DNA of 32,949 nucleotides from a virus. A program made the position numbers and the translations under genes. This document shows, piece by piece, positions 1 through 7,078 of this stretch (the stretch's first letter is position 1; each line of letters begins with the position of its first letter). Location: positions 1 to 32,949 of the IMG/VR virus record IMGVR_UViG_3300036830_000283; one strand, given 5' to 3'. The notes beneath the pieces are model-generated. The model was given only the letters and a program-made list of their open reading frames with translations. It did no database searches and was not told the origin of the DNA.

Positions 1-335
1 AGCCGCGGCTTCGCAATACCGATGCTCAGTCCGGTGAAAACGCCGGCCTTGGTCTTAGCGATGGCGAGGGGATCGACGATGTGCGCCCGAATGTAGTGGC
101 CGTCGGCTTTGATCTCGTGTTCGGTGGCCTTGCCGACGGCCTGTTTCGGATCATGTTGGGCACGAAGATTCCCGATCTTGAACCATTCCGGCATGGCCCT
201 AGCGAGCCATTCCGGGTCGCAGCGCTGATTGTCCAGGTCAAGGTCGGACCCTGTGGCTTTGCCGTAAATCAGAAGGGTGCCGTCGTCTTGCTCCTGGCTT
301 TTGTAGATCGGCGCGAAGACCGAGGTCGTGTCCAT
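1..335 (-). CDS. Prohead (capsid maturation) protease, N-terminal part
   Basis: Open from an ATG at 335 to the left window edge without a stop, 111 codons visible, so the C-terminal part lies outside. The protein begins MDTTSVFAPIYKSQ, continues with IYGKATGSDLDLDNQ, then RAMPEWFKIGNLRAQHDP, and ends in VFTGLSIGIAKPR. This order (ligand-like YGKATGPDLD block, PEWF-x-GN-R-QH block, TG-S-IG block) is what I know from actinophage HK97-type prohead proteases, which process the scaffold and capsid during head assembly. An AAAGG ribosome site lies just upstream. It follows the lysis genes in the leftward late operon. The catalytic serine and the rest of the histidine context cannot be judged because the gene is cut. 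Confidence 0.8.
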   Translation of the reverse strand, partial: MDTTSVFAPIYKSQEQDDGTLLIYGKATGSDLDLDNQRCDPEWLARAMPEWFKIGNLRAQHDPKQAVGKATEHEIKADGHYIRAHIVDPLAIAKTKAGVFTGLSIGIAKPR

Positions 336-366
336 GTGGTTGCAACCTTTTCTGTGGGAGCGCACG

Positions 367-403
367 CCAACTAGTCCCCAGTCCGAAAACGGGGACTAGT
401 TGG
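367..403. repeat. 13-bp perfect inverted repeat between holin and protease genes
   Basis: Arms 367-379 and 391-403 (ccaactagtcccc and its exact complement) flank an 11-base loop. It lies in the 138-bp gap between the holin stop and the protease start. No T-run follows on the minus strand, so a simple intrinsic terminator is unlikely; a transcript processing or attenuation hairpin, or a protein site, fits as well. The rest of the gap (404-473) shows nothing else I can name. Confidence 0.6.
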
Positions 404-473
404 GGTTGCTGGTATCTACGCCGTTGCGGCCGAGTCGCGTTCCAGGTAGGCGATGGCGTGTCGTGTGATGCGT

Positions 474-821
474 TCAGTCGGTGGCGGTCCACACCGCTGG
501 CATGGGTGCGGTGACCTGGGTACGAACGAACATCGCTACCAGCGCGATAGCGAACGACATCACGACTGACTGCTGAATCGGCGTCCAGTGCAAACCGAAC
601 GACAACCCCAGGTCGAGCCCGGCCTGTACCAGCCCGAGCACGGCGGGCGCCAACTTCTCGTGAGTGACCCAGATGGCGGTGGCAATACCGGCGATCGCGG
701 CGGCGGCGGCGTTGATGGATCCCTGCTGCACGTCGGTCAACGGAATGAAGAACGCGGACACGAGCTGGACGGCGGTGGCGATGAGCGCCAGGACCAGCGC
801 CGGCTCCCTAGACACATACAC
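474..821 (-). CDS. Holin-like small membrane protein
   Basis: 115 residues. GTG start at 821 chosen because AGGAGG lies 7 bases upstream; the same frame is open further up, but that is shadow of the lysin gene. Hydrophobic segments at about residues 7-27 (PALVLALIATAVQLVSAFF), 36-52 (AAAAAIAGIATAIW), 60-80 and 88-103 suggest three to four membrane passes. In actinophages, small multi-span proteins next to an endolysin are holins that trigger lysis timing by opening the inner membrane. It sits directly downstream of the lysozyme-like gene (35-bp gap), which supports this role. It could alternatively be a general membrane protein; there is no single diagnostic motif. Confidence 0.65.
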   Translation of the reverse strand: MYVSREPALVLALIATAVQLVSAFFIPLTDVQQGSINAAAAAIAGIATAIWVTHEKLAPAVLGLVQAGLDLGLSFGLHWTPIQQSVVMSFAIALVAMFVRTQVTAPMPAVWTATD

Positions 822-856
822 GGAGATTCCTCCTGAAGCGCGGTGGGCGCGATGAG

Positions 857-1621
857 TCATGACGTATTGGGGGGCTGCTGCGCTTTCAGGGTTTCCACGT
901 CGGCACCCAACGCGTTGACGGCTTTCAGCACGGCCTGCAACTGCGCATCGGTTTGGCGTAGGTAGTCCACGATCGTCAGCGAGTAGCCCGACCCGTTGGG
1001 GAAGCTGCGCCAACCGGGCCATTGCCCGAGGGTTGGCGACCCCGACATCTGCTGGTAGAGCGCGACGAGCATTCCGTGTTCTTCTTCGGTCAAGTCGTCC
1101 TCCGACGGAGAGGTGCCGGACAGCCGGGAGGTCCACACGGCGTATCGGGCCATGGCGTCGGCGGCGTATGTTTCAGCGGCCGGACCGGAGCCGTTGTATG
1201 CACGGAACCCGTCCCGCAGGCCGCGGACGTCGATACGACTGGCCAAGCCGATGAACGCCGACAACTGGTTGGCGTAGGCGTCCCAGCAGCCGCCGAGCTG
1301 GTCACCCCGGTCCTGGTATTCCGCCGAGGTGAGCTGGCAGTCGCCGCAGCCCTGCCGGCCGATCTGACCGGCTCGCAGGGCGGCCCGGTAGGCCAGGTAA
1401 TTGGTCCGGGTGACCGGGCCGCCTTTGGTGTAGGTGTTCGCGGTGCCGCCGGGGTCGTGACCCCAGATCATCGGCTGACCAGGAGGTGACCCACCGCCGG
1501 TTTCCTTCATCAGAACCACGCACGCGGCGGCCAGGTCGAGGCGGGCTGACTGGGCGGCGCGGATGGTGACGTCCGGGTTCTTGATTCCTCCGGCCGCCAG
1601 GATCTGCTCAGCGGAGGCCAC
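857..1621 (-). CDS. Endolysin, lysozyme/transglycosylase-fold
   Basis: 254 residues with a GTG start. Landmarks match the lysozyme-like (SLT/GEWL) fold in order: KETGGG at about 39-44, with Glu40 as likely catalytic acid, MIWGHDP, CGDCQLTSAEYQDRG corresponding to the GLMQ block, GGCWDAYANQL, then FRAYNGSGPAAETYA, the equivalent of the AYN-G-A-YA block. It should cleave the glycan strands of peptidoglycan at the end of infection. After about residue 200 the chain becomes a helical C-terminal tail ending KAQQPPNTS, with no recognised wall-binding domain. It sits between a papain-like peptidase and the holin, forming a lysis cassette. There is no signal peptide, so release depends on the holin. 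Confidence 0.75.
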   Translation of the reverse strand: MASAEQILAAGGIKNPDVTIRAAQSARLDLAAACVVLMKETGGGSPPGQPMIWGHDPGGTANTYTKGGPVTRTNYLAYRAALRAGQIGRQGCGDCQLTSAEYQDRGDQLGGCWDAYANQLSAFIGLASRIDVRGLRDGFRAYNGSGPAAETYAADAMARYAVWTSRLSGTSPSEDDLTEEEHGMLVALYQQMSGSPTLGQWPGWRSFPNGSGYSLTIVDYLRQTDAQLQAVLKAVNALGADVETLKAQQPPNTS

Positions 1622-1635
1622 GACGTCGCCCCCGC

Positions 1636-2559
1636 TTAGTGCCCGTGTTGGTGGGTGTAGTTGTGCGCGGTCAGCCAGGCTTGCGCGGCGGCGGCCAGCT
1701 GGTCATCCACGTCCGACGGAACCGGTGTCGGGTCGGGCGTCGGGGTCGGGGTGGGGCTGACCGCCGGGAACGGGGAGTCCGTGGTGCCGGTGAGCTTCTG
1801 GTATTCCGCGTTGGCCGCCGCGCTGTCGTAACCCGACGGGGTCGTCCCGGAACGGGTCAGCCAGTCCGCCGAGATCGGCACCCACGACTCCTCGAAGAAT
1901 TTGCTGTAGAACGACCACGCCACCTTCTGCACGGCACCCCAGGTGATGATGTACAGGTAATTCGCGTCGTAGCCGGCGGCGGGAACGCAATGGCCGCCCT
2001 CGATCGGGGAGCGCGACACAACCGTCCAGGGCTGGCCGGCGTCGAACTGGTCCATCGCCGATTTCGGCACTTCCAGGGCCAGGTAGGCCACCCCGAAATC
2101 GGAGATGACCTGCTTGAGCAATGAGGTGTTGGTGTAGTCGAACTGGGCGAACGCGGCGAGGGTGTAGCCGGCCACGCCGGTCTTGCGCCAGTAGTCCAGA
2201 CCGGACTGCAACGTGGCGCCCACATCGGAGTTCGGGTTACGCGGGTTGTACCCGGAGATCGCCGAGTACATAGCTAGGGCCTCGGTGTCGGTGAACGACG
2301 GGGTCACGTTCTGGCCGTTGAACTCGAACACGTCCGCGCCGTGGAACGCGCCGGCCGCTACACAATCGCCCACGGAATCGTTACCGAGCATCCCCCACGA
2401 GCTGGCGGGGAATTTCGAGTAGTAGTCGACCGCGGCCGGCGGGTTGACCGCCGGGGCCGCCCGGAGGGTGACCCGGGCCTTTGTCTTGTCGTCGGGGAGC
2501 GCCCCGAGGAACTTGCGTTTCTGGCTGGTCCGAACATGTTCGGGGGCTTTTCCGAGCAC
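1636..2559 (-). CDS. Papain-like cysteine peptidase with Pro/Thr linker
   Basis: 307 residues. GTG start at 2559 with AGGAGG 6 bases upstream. The core (about 45-240) has GNDSVGDCVAAG with Cys66 and EGGHCVPAAGYD with His190, followed by YIITWG, the Cys-His-polar arrangement of papain/C39-type folds. A Pro/Thr linker (about 270-283, [13 protein letters not shown]) joins a short helical tail ending in a His-rich HQHGH. Proteins of this type are common in actinobacterial phages and prophages, often near lysis genes, and are probably peptidases or amidases acting on wall peptides. It is placed just upstream of the lysozyme-like gene (14-bp gap), which suggests a two-enzyme lysin. The substrate is not evident from the sequence. 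It has its own strong terminator-like structure upstream. Confidence 0.65.
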   Translation of the reverse strand: MLGKAPEHVRTSQKRKFLGALPDDKTKARVTLRAAPAVNPPAAVDYYSKFPASSWGMLGNDSVGDCVAAGAFHGADVFEFNGQNVTPSFTDTEALAMYSAISGYNPRNPNSDVGATLQSGLDYWRKTGVAGYTLAAFAQFDYTNTSLLKQVISDFGVAYLALEVPKSAMDQFDAGQPWTVVSRSPIEGGHCVPAAGYDANYLYIITWGAVQKVAWSFYSKFFEESWVPISADWLTRSGTTPSGYDSAAANAEYQKLTGTTDSPFPAVSPTPTPTPDPTPVPSDVDDQLAAAAQAWLTAHNYTHQHGH

Positions 2560-2585
2560 CGCGAACCTCCTGCTGTGTGCGTCGA

Positions 2586-2705
2586 AGAAAGAAAAGGTGG
2601 GGGCCGCGTCGAAGTGGGAGGTTGTCCCGGCCGGCTGGTTCGAGGCGCAGCCAGCCGGGACAACCCGGGACCGGCACCGGGGGGCGTTCGACGCGGCACC
2701 CCCCG
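2586..2705 (-). terminator. Nested hairpin with T-rich 3' end
   Basis: Outer arms 2603-2613 and 2687-2697 are exact complements (gccgcgtcgaa / ttcgacgcggc), extended by G/C runs. Inside lies a second hairpin, 2620-2638 with 2651-2665, paired over 15 bp with a 4-base bulge. On the minus strand the outer stem is followed by a pyrimidine tract (2597 down to 2586) rich in T. This fits an intrinsic terminator or attenuator between the coiled-coil gene and the peptidase gene. Confidence 0.6.
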
Positions 2706-2719
2706 GAGCCGGGGATCAG

Positions 2720-3073
2720 TCAGGGCGAGACGGGCGGGACCAGCGCGGCGGCCGAAGACACCGCGGTGCCCAGGTCGGCGACCGTCTGCTGAAGCGCGGT
2801 CACATCCACACCCTGGTTCTGGAGATTGGTGATCTCCTGCTGAATCGCGGCGACCGCCGTGTTCAGCGTCGAGTTCTCGTCCTGAAGTTCGGCGGTCACA
2901 GCGTCAATGTCAGCCTGGGAGGCGGCCATTTTCTCTCCTAGCTTGGTGAGTTCATTTGTCTGCCCTAGGACGTAGTCCCAGAGTTGATGGAGGGCGGTGC
3001 GGAACTGCCCCTGAGTGACTGGTCGCCAGTCACACCAGCCGGATTCCGGCGGCAAAGAAGGACGGTCGTTCAC
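2720..3073 (-). CDS. Coiled-coil structural protein, hypothetical
   Basis: 117 residues from a GTG at 3073 that overlaps the upstream stop as GTGA. The N-terminal third is Trp-rich (SGWCDWRPVTQGQF, HQLWDYVLGQ); from about residue 35 to 105 the sequence is a continuous heptad-like helix (ELTKLGEKMAASQADIDAV, LQDENSTLN, IQQEITNLQNQ). Such proteins in late operons are usually minor tail, baseplate or fibre-associated trimer stalks. I do not recognise a specific family. It is tightly coupled with the zinc protein upstream and isolated from the peptidase downstream by a terminator-like structure. Confidence 0.65.
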   Translation of the reverse strand: MNDRPSLPPESGWCDWRPVTQGQFRTALHQLWDYVLGQTNELTKLGEKMAASQADIDAVTAELQDENSTLNTAVAAIQQEITNLQNQGVDVTALQQTVADLGTAVSSAAALVPPVSP

Positions 3074-3336
3074 GGAGACTCCCGGGGGGCGGGGATCATG
3101 CGGCGGGCACGCGCCTCACGCGCGATCTGCGCGCTGATACAGGGCCACGACGTTCCACGTTGGGAACAGCCGTAACAGACAGTTCGGCCGTCGTCGGCGA
3201 GTGAAGGCAGGTGCTGATTCCACAAGTTGCGGATGCGGTCATCAGACTGGGCTACCCATTTGACCAACAACGCGAAGTCGCGTTTCGCCGCTTCGATCTC
3301 GGCCATGACTTGCCGGGTGGCCGAGTCGGCGGTCAT
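3070..3336 (-). CDS. Small zinc-binding-like protein, hypothetical
   Basis: 88 residues. ATG at 3336 overlaps the sortase stop (ATGA), which decides the start although the frame is open further upstream. N-terminal half is helical (EIEAAKRDFALLVKW); a Cys cluster VCYGCSQRGTSWPC near residues 55-68 resembles a treble-clef or zinc ribbon site. The C-terminus is Arg-rich. Function unknown; similar Cys-cluster mini proteins recur throughout this genome. Confidence 0.6.
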   Translation of the reverse strand: MTADSATRQVMAEIEAAKRDFALLVKWVAQSDDRIRNLWNQHLPSLADDGRTVCYGCSQRGTSWPCISAQIAREARARRMIPAPRESP

Positions 3337-3938
3337 AGCGGCTGCAACGCCACCAACTTGGCGTACACAATCGTCTGGTTGACGTAACTGCGGGTGCCGT
3401 CCGGGAGTTTCTCCAGAGGGCCGGGTCCACACGTCAACGCCCGCAGCTCCGGGCCTTCGGTGTCGCCGTACACCGCTTTTGTGGGGAAATCGACTTTCTT
3501 AATCGTCTGGACCTTGTCCACCCGGAAAACGGCCGAGGTGTGGTCGGACCGTTCCACGATGATGCTCTGTCCCTCTTCCATTTTGGACAGAGCGGTGAAC
3601 GCGCCGAGTTTCCCGTTGGCATTGACGTGCGCTTCGATGACCGCCGGTCCGAGATCGCCGGGAACCGGGCCGCCGGTGTAAACACCGATCGTTTGCGGCG
3701 CCGACAGCGGCGGTGGTTTCAACGAGTGGTCCGCGTCCAATCCGACCGGTTTGATCTGGGTGTCGTCCAGGCCGAGCGCGGCGATCCGCACCCGAGTGAC
3801 CGTCACCGCCGCCGGGGCCACACCCCCCACCGACGGCGGCGGGCTGGCCAGAGGCGTGGTCGGACTCGTCGAGCCGCCCTTACACCCGGCGGTCAGCAAC
3901 AACATCAGCGCGCCGGCCACCACGGCCGCGCGCCTCAT
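3333..3938 (-). CDS. Class F-like sortase with lipoprotein signal
   Basis: 201 residues. A lipobox signal (LLLTAGC, Cys19) predicts a lipid-anchored extracellular enzyme, followed by a Ser/Thr/Pro-rich tether to about residue 45. The sortase core shows IGVYTGGPVPGDLGPAVIEAHVN with His104, LRALTCGPG with Cys170, and GTRSYVNQTIVYAKLV with Arg183. The Cys-to-Arg distance of 13 residues equals that between Cys184 and Arg197 of Staphylococcus SrtA, so the catalytic triad looks complete, although the usual SYRDN arrangement of class F enzymes is altered. Sortases join a cleaved sorting signal to a cell-surface nucleophile. The gene starts inside the stop codon of the secreted protein gene (ATGA), indicating coupled synthesis with a probable substrate or partner. 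Sortases are uncommon in phages. Confidence 0.8.
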   Translation of the reverse strand: MRRAAVVAGALMLLLTAGCKGGSTSPTTPLASPPPSVGGVAPAAVTVTRVRIAALGLDDTQIKPVGLDADHSLKPPPLSAPQTIGVYTGGPVPGDLGPAVIEAHVNANGKLGAFTALSKMEEGQSIIVERSDHTSAVFRVDKVQTIKKVDFPTKAVYGDTEGPELRALTCGPGPLEKLPDGTRSYVNQTIVYAKLVALQPL

Positions 3939-4624
3939 CGGCTGTGGACCGCGTCGAACCCGCCGGTGTTCGCCGAGCCCTTAGGCGTCACACTCACCTG
4001 CGGCGGCGACGTGTACGAAGCCGGCGCCGGTGAGACGGTGATGTTCAGGTTCGTCGGGACCTGGTTGTTGCAGGTGGTGTCCTTGGAGACGGCCGCCTTC
4101 TCGGAGTCCCAGCGGTTCTGCCAGTTGTGGTAGTCCCGCCACGACCCGTCCAGCGACGCCCGATCCGCCGGGGACAACCGGGAGTTGCCGCCGTAGCGGC
4201 CCACCAGGTTGTTCCAGCGGCCCACCGAATCCCGGTAGCCGTTCAAGGTGGTGGTGACGGTCGTGCAGTTGCCGTTGACCTCGGTGTGTGTCTCCGGGGT
4301 GAGGATCACCGGGCCGCGGTCACGATCGTTGTCGCGGTAGTACGGGTCGCGCCCGTACGGGTCACGACCCCCGCGACCGTGCACACAGTCACCGGTGATC
4401 GTGTCGAACAGTTCCCCGATCGGGCAGATCCCCGAGGTCGGGACGGTCGTCACCTGGGTTTCACACAGTCCGGTGAGGTTGTCGAGTATCTGGGCGCCGG
4501 TGCAGACCGTGACGGCCTGGACGGCGGGGGCGATGTGGGGCTGTTGGGTGGCGTTGACGCCGACCCCGAACAGCGCCGCGAGCATCGCCGCGCTCAGCCC
4601 GAGGCTGGCCAGTAGTCGGGACAC
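3935..4624 (-). CDS. Secreted Cys/Arg-Tyr-rich protein, candidate sortase substrate
   Basis: 229 residues from a GTG at 4624 with AGGAGG 7 bases upstream. A signal peptide spans about 1-26 (RLLASLGLSAAMLAALFG). The mature part starts with two small Cys-pair modules (CTGAQILDNLTGLC and CPIGELFDTITGDC), then an Arg/Asp/Tyr-rich stretch (GRGGRDPYGRDPYYRDNDRD), then a Trp/Tyr/Asn-rich helix-like region with a further Cys pair, and ends with SVTPKGSANTGGFDAVHSR. The TPKGSANTGG near the C-terminus resembles the P-x-G-x-x-TG-G endings seen beside actinobacterial class F sortases. No membrane helix follows it, unlike a classic LPXTG tail. The overlap with the sortase start makes a substrate role plausible. 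I do not recognise the family. Confidence 0.65.
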   Translation of the reverse strand: MSRLLASLGLSAAMLAALFGVGVNATQQPHIAPAVQAVTVCTGAQILDNLTGLCETQVTTVPTSGICPIGELFDTITGDCVHGRGGRDPYGRDPYYRDNDRDRGPVILTPETHTEVNGNCTTVTTTLNGYRDSVGRWNNLVGRYGGNSRLSPADRASLDGSWRDYHNWQNRWDSEKAAVSKDTTCNNQVPTNLNITVSPAPASYTSPPQVSVTPKGSANTGGFDAVHSR

Positions 4625-4657
4625 GATGGTTCCTCCTGATGAAGATGCGTCGAGGCA

Positions 4658-4680
4658 CCCCGCGTGGAGGCCACGCGGGG
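4658..4680 (-). terminator. Terminator-like hairpin between collagen-like and secreted-protein genes
   Basis: Arms 4658-4667 and 4671-4680 (ccccgcgtgg / ccacgcgggg) form a 10-bp stem with a 3-base loop, 34 bp upstream of the secreted-protein start. There is no good T-run after it on the minus strand, so partial termination or mRNA processing is more likely than full termination. Confidence 0.5.
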
Positions 4681-4700
4681 GAAGAAAAGAGGGGTCGGGG

Positions 4701-5522
4701 TCAGTGACCGCCGAGCAGCGGCCCGAGTAGGCCGCTGTTGGGGCTGGTGGTGATGACGGTCGGGGTCGTGCCGTCGCCCGATGAGGTGCCGCCGAGCAGG
4801 CCCGAATCGCCGCCGGTTGGGTCGGGCGTCGGGGTCGGGGTCGGGGTGGGGGTCGCGGTGACCGTCTCGGTGGGGTTGGTCGGCGCGGACTGGCCGTCCG
4901 CGCCAGCTGGGCCGGCGGGTCCGGTCGGACCGGCCGGGCCGGCGGGACCAGCCGGACCGGCGGGTCCTTGAGGACCGGCCGGGCCGGTGATCGACTGGCC
5001 GGCGGGACCGGCGGGACCGACGGGACCGATTTGGCCTGGTTGACCGGCTGAGCCGACCTCACCGGGAACCCCGGGCTGCCCCGATGGGCCGGTCTGAATG
5101 ACACTGCGAGGCAGCTGCGCCAGCACCTTGGCCAACACGACCGCCGCGCTGGCGTCGGAGGAGTTGTTCGGGGCCGTCACCGTCGGCTTGCCCTGGGCCG
5201 AGAGCACCTTGTTCAGATCGCCGATCTGCCGTTGCGCACTGGCCAGGTTCGACGCCCGGTTCGACTCCACCGTCGCCTGCGCGGTGATCTGCGCGGCGTT
5301 CGCGGCACCGAGCCGGTAGGCGCCGAACGACACCCCCAGCGACACCAGGAATGCCGCCGCGATCGCGTACAACACCCAGTTCCGGGCGGTGGCGTTGACT
5401 TCTTGCTTCGTCGGCCGGTCCGCGAACGCCTGGGTGATGGTGTCGGTGTAATCAGTGACCGCCCGCCCGGTATCGGCCGCTAAATCCGGATTGGTCCCGG
5501 ACAGCAGGGGCGGTTCACTCAC
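4701..5522 (-). CDS. Membrane-anchored collagen-like protein
   Basis: 273 residues. GTG at 5522 overlaps the upstream TAG by one base. Residues 1-47 are cytoplasmic in type, a membrane helix covers about 48-70 ([20 protein letters not shown]), then a helical stretch (about 75-135), then a collagen-like block at about 142-205 built of G-x-y triplets ([19 protein letters not shown], then [19 protein letters not shown]), a Thr/Pro linker, and a Gly/Leu-rich end ([11 protein letters not shown]). With one helix near the N-terminus the collagen part should face outwards as a trimeric stalk. Free tail fibres with collagen repeats are well known in phages, but a membrane anchor argues for display on the host surface. 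It lies upstream of the secreted protein and sortase. Confidence 0.8.
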   Translation of the reverse strand: MSEPPLLSGTNPDLAADTGRAVTDYTDTITQAFADRPTKQEVNATARNWVLYAIAAAFLVSLGVSFGAYRLGAANAAQITAQATVESNRASNLASAQRQIGDLNKVLSAQGKPTVTAPNNSSDASAAVVLAKVLAQLPRSVIQTGPSGQPGVPGEVGSAGQPGQIGPVGPAGPAGQSITGPAGPQGPAGPAGPAGPAGPTGPAGPAGADGQSAPTNPTETVTATPTPTPTPTPDPTGGDSGLLGGTSSGDGTTPTVITTSPNSGLLGPLLGGH

Positions 5523-5908
5523 TAAGGTCCGCCCCAACTCCGATTGATCAGCCTGTCTTGGAGTTGTTTCACTTCGTCGGTCAGGGTCGCCACTCGGACC
5601 CGGAGTTGGGTGATCTCGTGGCGGGCGTCCTCTAATTTCTCTTCCGCCCGTTCCGCCCGTCTCTGCACGTCCGCCACCAGCGCCGACAGCAGCATCCCCT
5701 GCGCGTCGACCGCCGCGATAGTGGTGTTTGCCGCCCCGCTGCTGGTCGTCGCCGGGGCCGGTCTGCTCGGGTCTTTCGACCGGTCCCGCATCTTGCCCGC
5801 CACTATCGGTAGGCATGGCACAAGTACCGACGCGACAAGCGCGCCCCACGCCAGAAACGGGTTGGTTTGGGTGATCGGCAGCGGGGCGTCGGCCAAAAGG
5901 TGCAACAC
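5522..5908 (-). CDS. Single-span membrane protein with coiled coil
   Basis: 128 residues. GTG at 5908 is preceded by AAGGGG at a good distance and lies 4 bp after the upstream stop; the frame extends further upstream, but without a site. A membrane helix covers about 13-35 ([23 protein letters not shown]), and a long coiled coil covers about 70-122 ([34 protein letters not shown]). Topology suggests the coil is cytoplasmic or periplasm-facing beside the membrane. It could be a spanin-like or holin-accessory protein, or a partner of the collagen-like protein, with which it is translationally linked. Confidence 0.6.
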   Translation of the reverse strand: MLHLLADAPLPITQTNPFLAWGALVASVLVPCLPIVAGKMRDRSKDPSRPAPATTSSGAANTTIAAVDAQGMLLSALVADVQRRAERAEEKLEDARHEITQLRVRVATLTDEVKQLQDRLINRSWGGP

Positions 5909-5912
5909 ACGG

Positions 5913-6329
5913 CTACCCCTTCTTGGCGCCTGAGGACAAACCCGACGCCGCGCCATAAACGAGCAACAGGTGCAACATGGCGATACCGGCCGACGTCGCC
6001 CAACCGCCCGCGGCGGTTGCGGTGTGATTGATCAGGGTCAGCGCTGACGCGGCGGTCAACATCAGCCACGCCACCCCACCCACGAAGCCGCCGACGACGT
6101 GGCGGCGGGCTATCAACAGCACCCCGGACACCACCAATGCCGCCCCCCACATCGGCATAGGTAGGAAACTGGTCAACAACGCCAAAGTGGGTGAGGTCGC
6201 GGTGCCACCGACCGTGTAGATGCCACCGGACACCGCGTCCAGACCGGCGACGGAGAGAATCCACAACCGGTGATAGCCGGCGGGAGTCAACGCTGAAGCT
6301 TGTTTCGGTGGTTGCTGGGCGTGACTCAT
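5913..6329 (-). CDS. Four-span membrane protein, hypothetical
   Basis: 138 residues, ATG at 6329 overlapping the MuF stop (ATGA). Four hydrophobic segments are visible at about 20-42, 50-70 (MPMWGAALVVSGVLLIA), 75-98 (VVGGFVGGVAWLMLTAASAL) and 108-128 (AGIAMLHLLLVYGAA). The C-terminus is a short basic tail. I do not recognise the family; a second holin or an antiholin is possible, but unproven. It starts the membrane-protein group that leads into the collagen and sortase cassette. Confidence 0.6.
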   Translation of the reverse strand: MSHAQQPPKQASALTPAGYHRLWILSVAGLDAVSGGIYTVGGTATSPTLALLTSFLPMPMWGAALVVSGVLLIARRHVVGGFVGGVAWLMLTAASALTLINHTATAAGGWATSAGIAMLHLLLVYGAASGLSSGAKKG

Positions 6330-7051
6330 GGCTGGTAGATGGGGATCGCTGTGCAACGGCAGTGACCGTGCATGGCTCCGGGTAACGCGGTCACACCGTT
6401 GACCTGGATCGGGTTGTCGGTGGTGAAGTGCTCGCCTTCCAGGGCGGCGCATTCGGGGCCCACATGTGAATCCCCCGCTGTCATCCACCGCCAACCGTGG
6501 CGGCCGTGGTCACGGTCAAGTTCGGCGGCCACCGACCGTCGCCGTCGACCGGCGGCGACGTGGGCGTTGAGCCAACGCCGTTCCCGCGCGACGGCCTGGG
6601 CAGTCGTGGTGGCGCCGTCGGACGACTCATCCAGGCGGCGGGCGGCGGCGAGCAGGTATCGGGCGCGCAGCACCGGTTCGTCGACGCGTACCCGCCGGGA
6701 CAGGTTCCCGGTGGGATCTAGGGGCATTCCGTGACGGGTACGGCCCGCCATGGTCACCGACAACGTCAACCAGCCGGCGGTCACGGCGGCGGTTCGGGAG
6801 ATCCCCAACCGGGTCACCGCGAGCACCAGGTGCTCGGGTAGCTCGGTGGCGCTGATCGCGGCTGGGGAGGCGAAGAACACCGCTAACGCGGCCGTCACCG
6901 CCCGTTCCGCCGGGGCCGGCGGCGGCCGGTCCGGCTCTGTGACCTGTGGCATCGGCCACGGCCACACCGCCGCCCGGGGAAGCGCGGGCGCGGCTTTAGT
7001 GGCGCGGGCCAGCGCGACTAGCGCTCGGACACGCGCCTCCCCCACCGCCAC
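6326..7051 (-). CDS. MuF-like minor head protein
   Basis: 241 residues, GTG at 7051 with AGGGAACT upstream. The C-terminal third carries the Mu gpF-like signature: GWRWMTAGDSHVGPECAAL, followed by GALPGAMHGHCRC in the form TALPGAMHGHCRCTAIP, with the Cys/His residues that close the domain. The N-terminal part is Ala-rich and helical. MuF proteins sit at the portal vertex inside the procapsid and are usually encoded next to the portal; here the portal is separated by small genes, tRNA-Tyr and an opposite-strand cassette (7.08-8.0 kb), which looks like an insertion. The gene is shorter than many MuF proteins. Confidence 0.75.
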   Translation of the reverse strand: MAVGEARVRALVALARATKAAPALPRAAVWPWPMPQVTEPDRPPPAPAERAVTAALAVFFASPAAISATELPEHLVLAVTRLGISRTAAVTAGWLTLSVTMAGRTRHGMPLDPTGNLSRRVRVDEPVLRARYLLAAARRLDESSDGATTTAQAVARERRWLNAHVAAGRRRRSVAAELDRDHGRHGWRWMTAGDSHVGPECAALEGEHFTTDNPIQVNGVTALPGAMHGHCRCTAIPIYQP

Positions 7052-7069
7052 CTCTAGTTCCCTTCGGGG

Positions 7070-7078
7070 TAGACTTTT
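7070..7078 (+). promoter_or_regulatory. Likely -10 box for a leaderless transcript
   Basis: TAGACT at 7070-7075 ends 3 bases before the GTG at 7079, with no ribosome site. Transcription starting 6-7 bases after the box would begin on or next to the start codon, as in leaderless actinobacterial mRNAs. I see no good -35 box. The MuF gene diverges 27 bp away. Confidence 0.4.

Noticed and set aside
416-532. Frame after the holin reading CQRCGPPP then ITRHAIAYLERDSAATA
   Set aside because: It looks protein-like, but has no ATG, GTG or TTG start; it could only be reached by a +1 frameshift late in the holin gene, for which I see no slippery site.
474-1136. Longer version of the holin gene starting at 1136
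   Set aside because: The added 105 residues are out-of-frame reading of the lysin; the GTG at 821 has a strong ribosome site.
4900-5100. GC-rich repeated DNA that could be a minisatellite
   Set aside because: The repetition follows codons of Gly-x-y triplets and is explained by the collagen-like protein.
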